NCBI GenBank assembly: GCA_017617575.1
Contig: JAFZVY010000128.1
Coordinates: 1-42,200 of the forward strand
Reading direction: 5' to 3'
Length of the DNA stretch: 42,200 bases
Source: Bacteroidaceae bacterium
GTDB lineage: Bacteria; Bacteroidota; Bacteroidia; Bacteroidales; Bacteroidaceae
The position numbers and the translations under genes were made by a program. Shown here piece after piece: positions 42,151 through 42,200 of this stretch. Below the pieces are notes generated by a model. It searched no databases. It worked only from the letters and a program-made list of their open reading frames with translations, and had not been told where the DNA came from. Positions within the stretch are counted from its first letter, which is position 1; each line of letters opens with the position of its first letter.

Positions 42151-42200
42151 GGATTAGAAAAACAGTCAAGAACTCTCTCACTGACCAACGGGAAGTAAAC

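Overview
The window looks like DNA from a gut-type Bacteroidota, most likely a Prevotella/Segatella relative. Reasons: Bacteroidota promoters (TTTG, about 20 bp, TAnnTTTG), almost no purine-rich ribosome binding sites, a PL1 pectate lyase with an FnIII domain and long beta-repeat tail, a GPH-type sugar symporter beside a GH130 phosphorylase, and many palindromic intergenic repeats. The species is an inference.

Layout. 0-4.5 kb: a HAD phosphatase and a large secreted PL1 pectate lyase, both on the minus strand. 5.1-7.8 kb: a plasmid-type replication origin with about 19 iterons (CGACAGATTGAGAACTT, often 22 bp apart), an AT-rich segment, and a Rep_3/RepB-like initiator with three more iterons inside its own gene. 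8.2-13 kb: a PncC/CinA-C amidase, a promoter-to-terminator small RNA, a small lipoprotein, and a GC-rich GH2 beta-galactosidase. 14-16.7 kb: four small genes, three of unknown function and one DUF1232/YkvA type. 16.8-18.2 kb: gene-free DNA with a 22-bp-period repeat array and a complex structured RNA candidate of about 300 nt.

18.27-23.1 kb holds a compact AT-rich operon that I recognise as a His-Xaa-Ser (Hxs) system: HxsA precursor (five tandem HxS triplets, membrane segment, peptidoglycan-binding-like C-terminus), HxsD, and the radical SAM proteins HxsB and HxsC. All four overlap, and a GT-C-like polytopic membrane protein follows 6 bp later. This is the most interesting system in the window. 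Behind it lie decayed DUF1016 nuclease and AlbA/ATPase genes and a DUF4143 AAA ATPase preceded by four repeats at exactly 33-bp period.

26.3-41.2 kb is a nine-gene beta-mannan/galactoglucomannan cluster on the minus strand (first to last): GH5 mannanase lipoprotein, CE7 acetyl esterase, GH94 cellobiose phosphorylase, GH26 mannanase, GH130 mannosylglucose phosphorylase, GPH symporter, AGE mannobiose 2-epimerase, mannose-6-phosphate isomerase, GH36 alpha-galactosidase. GH5/GH26 cut the backbone, GH36 and CE7 remove galactose and acetyl groups, the epimerase makes mannosylglucose, GH130 and GH94 phosphorolyse the disaccharides, and the isomerase feeds glycolysis. No SusC/SusD pair or regulator is in the window.

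Interspersed repeats are the second theme. One MITE-like family (six copies) has 11-bp periodic GGAGTTAAA arms, an invertible-looking core, and 11-13 bp flanking direct repeats on three copies. Other palindromic families fill most gaps between the mannan genes.
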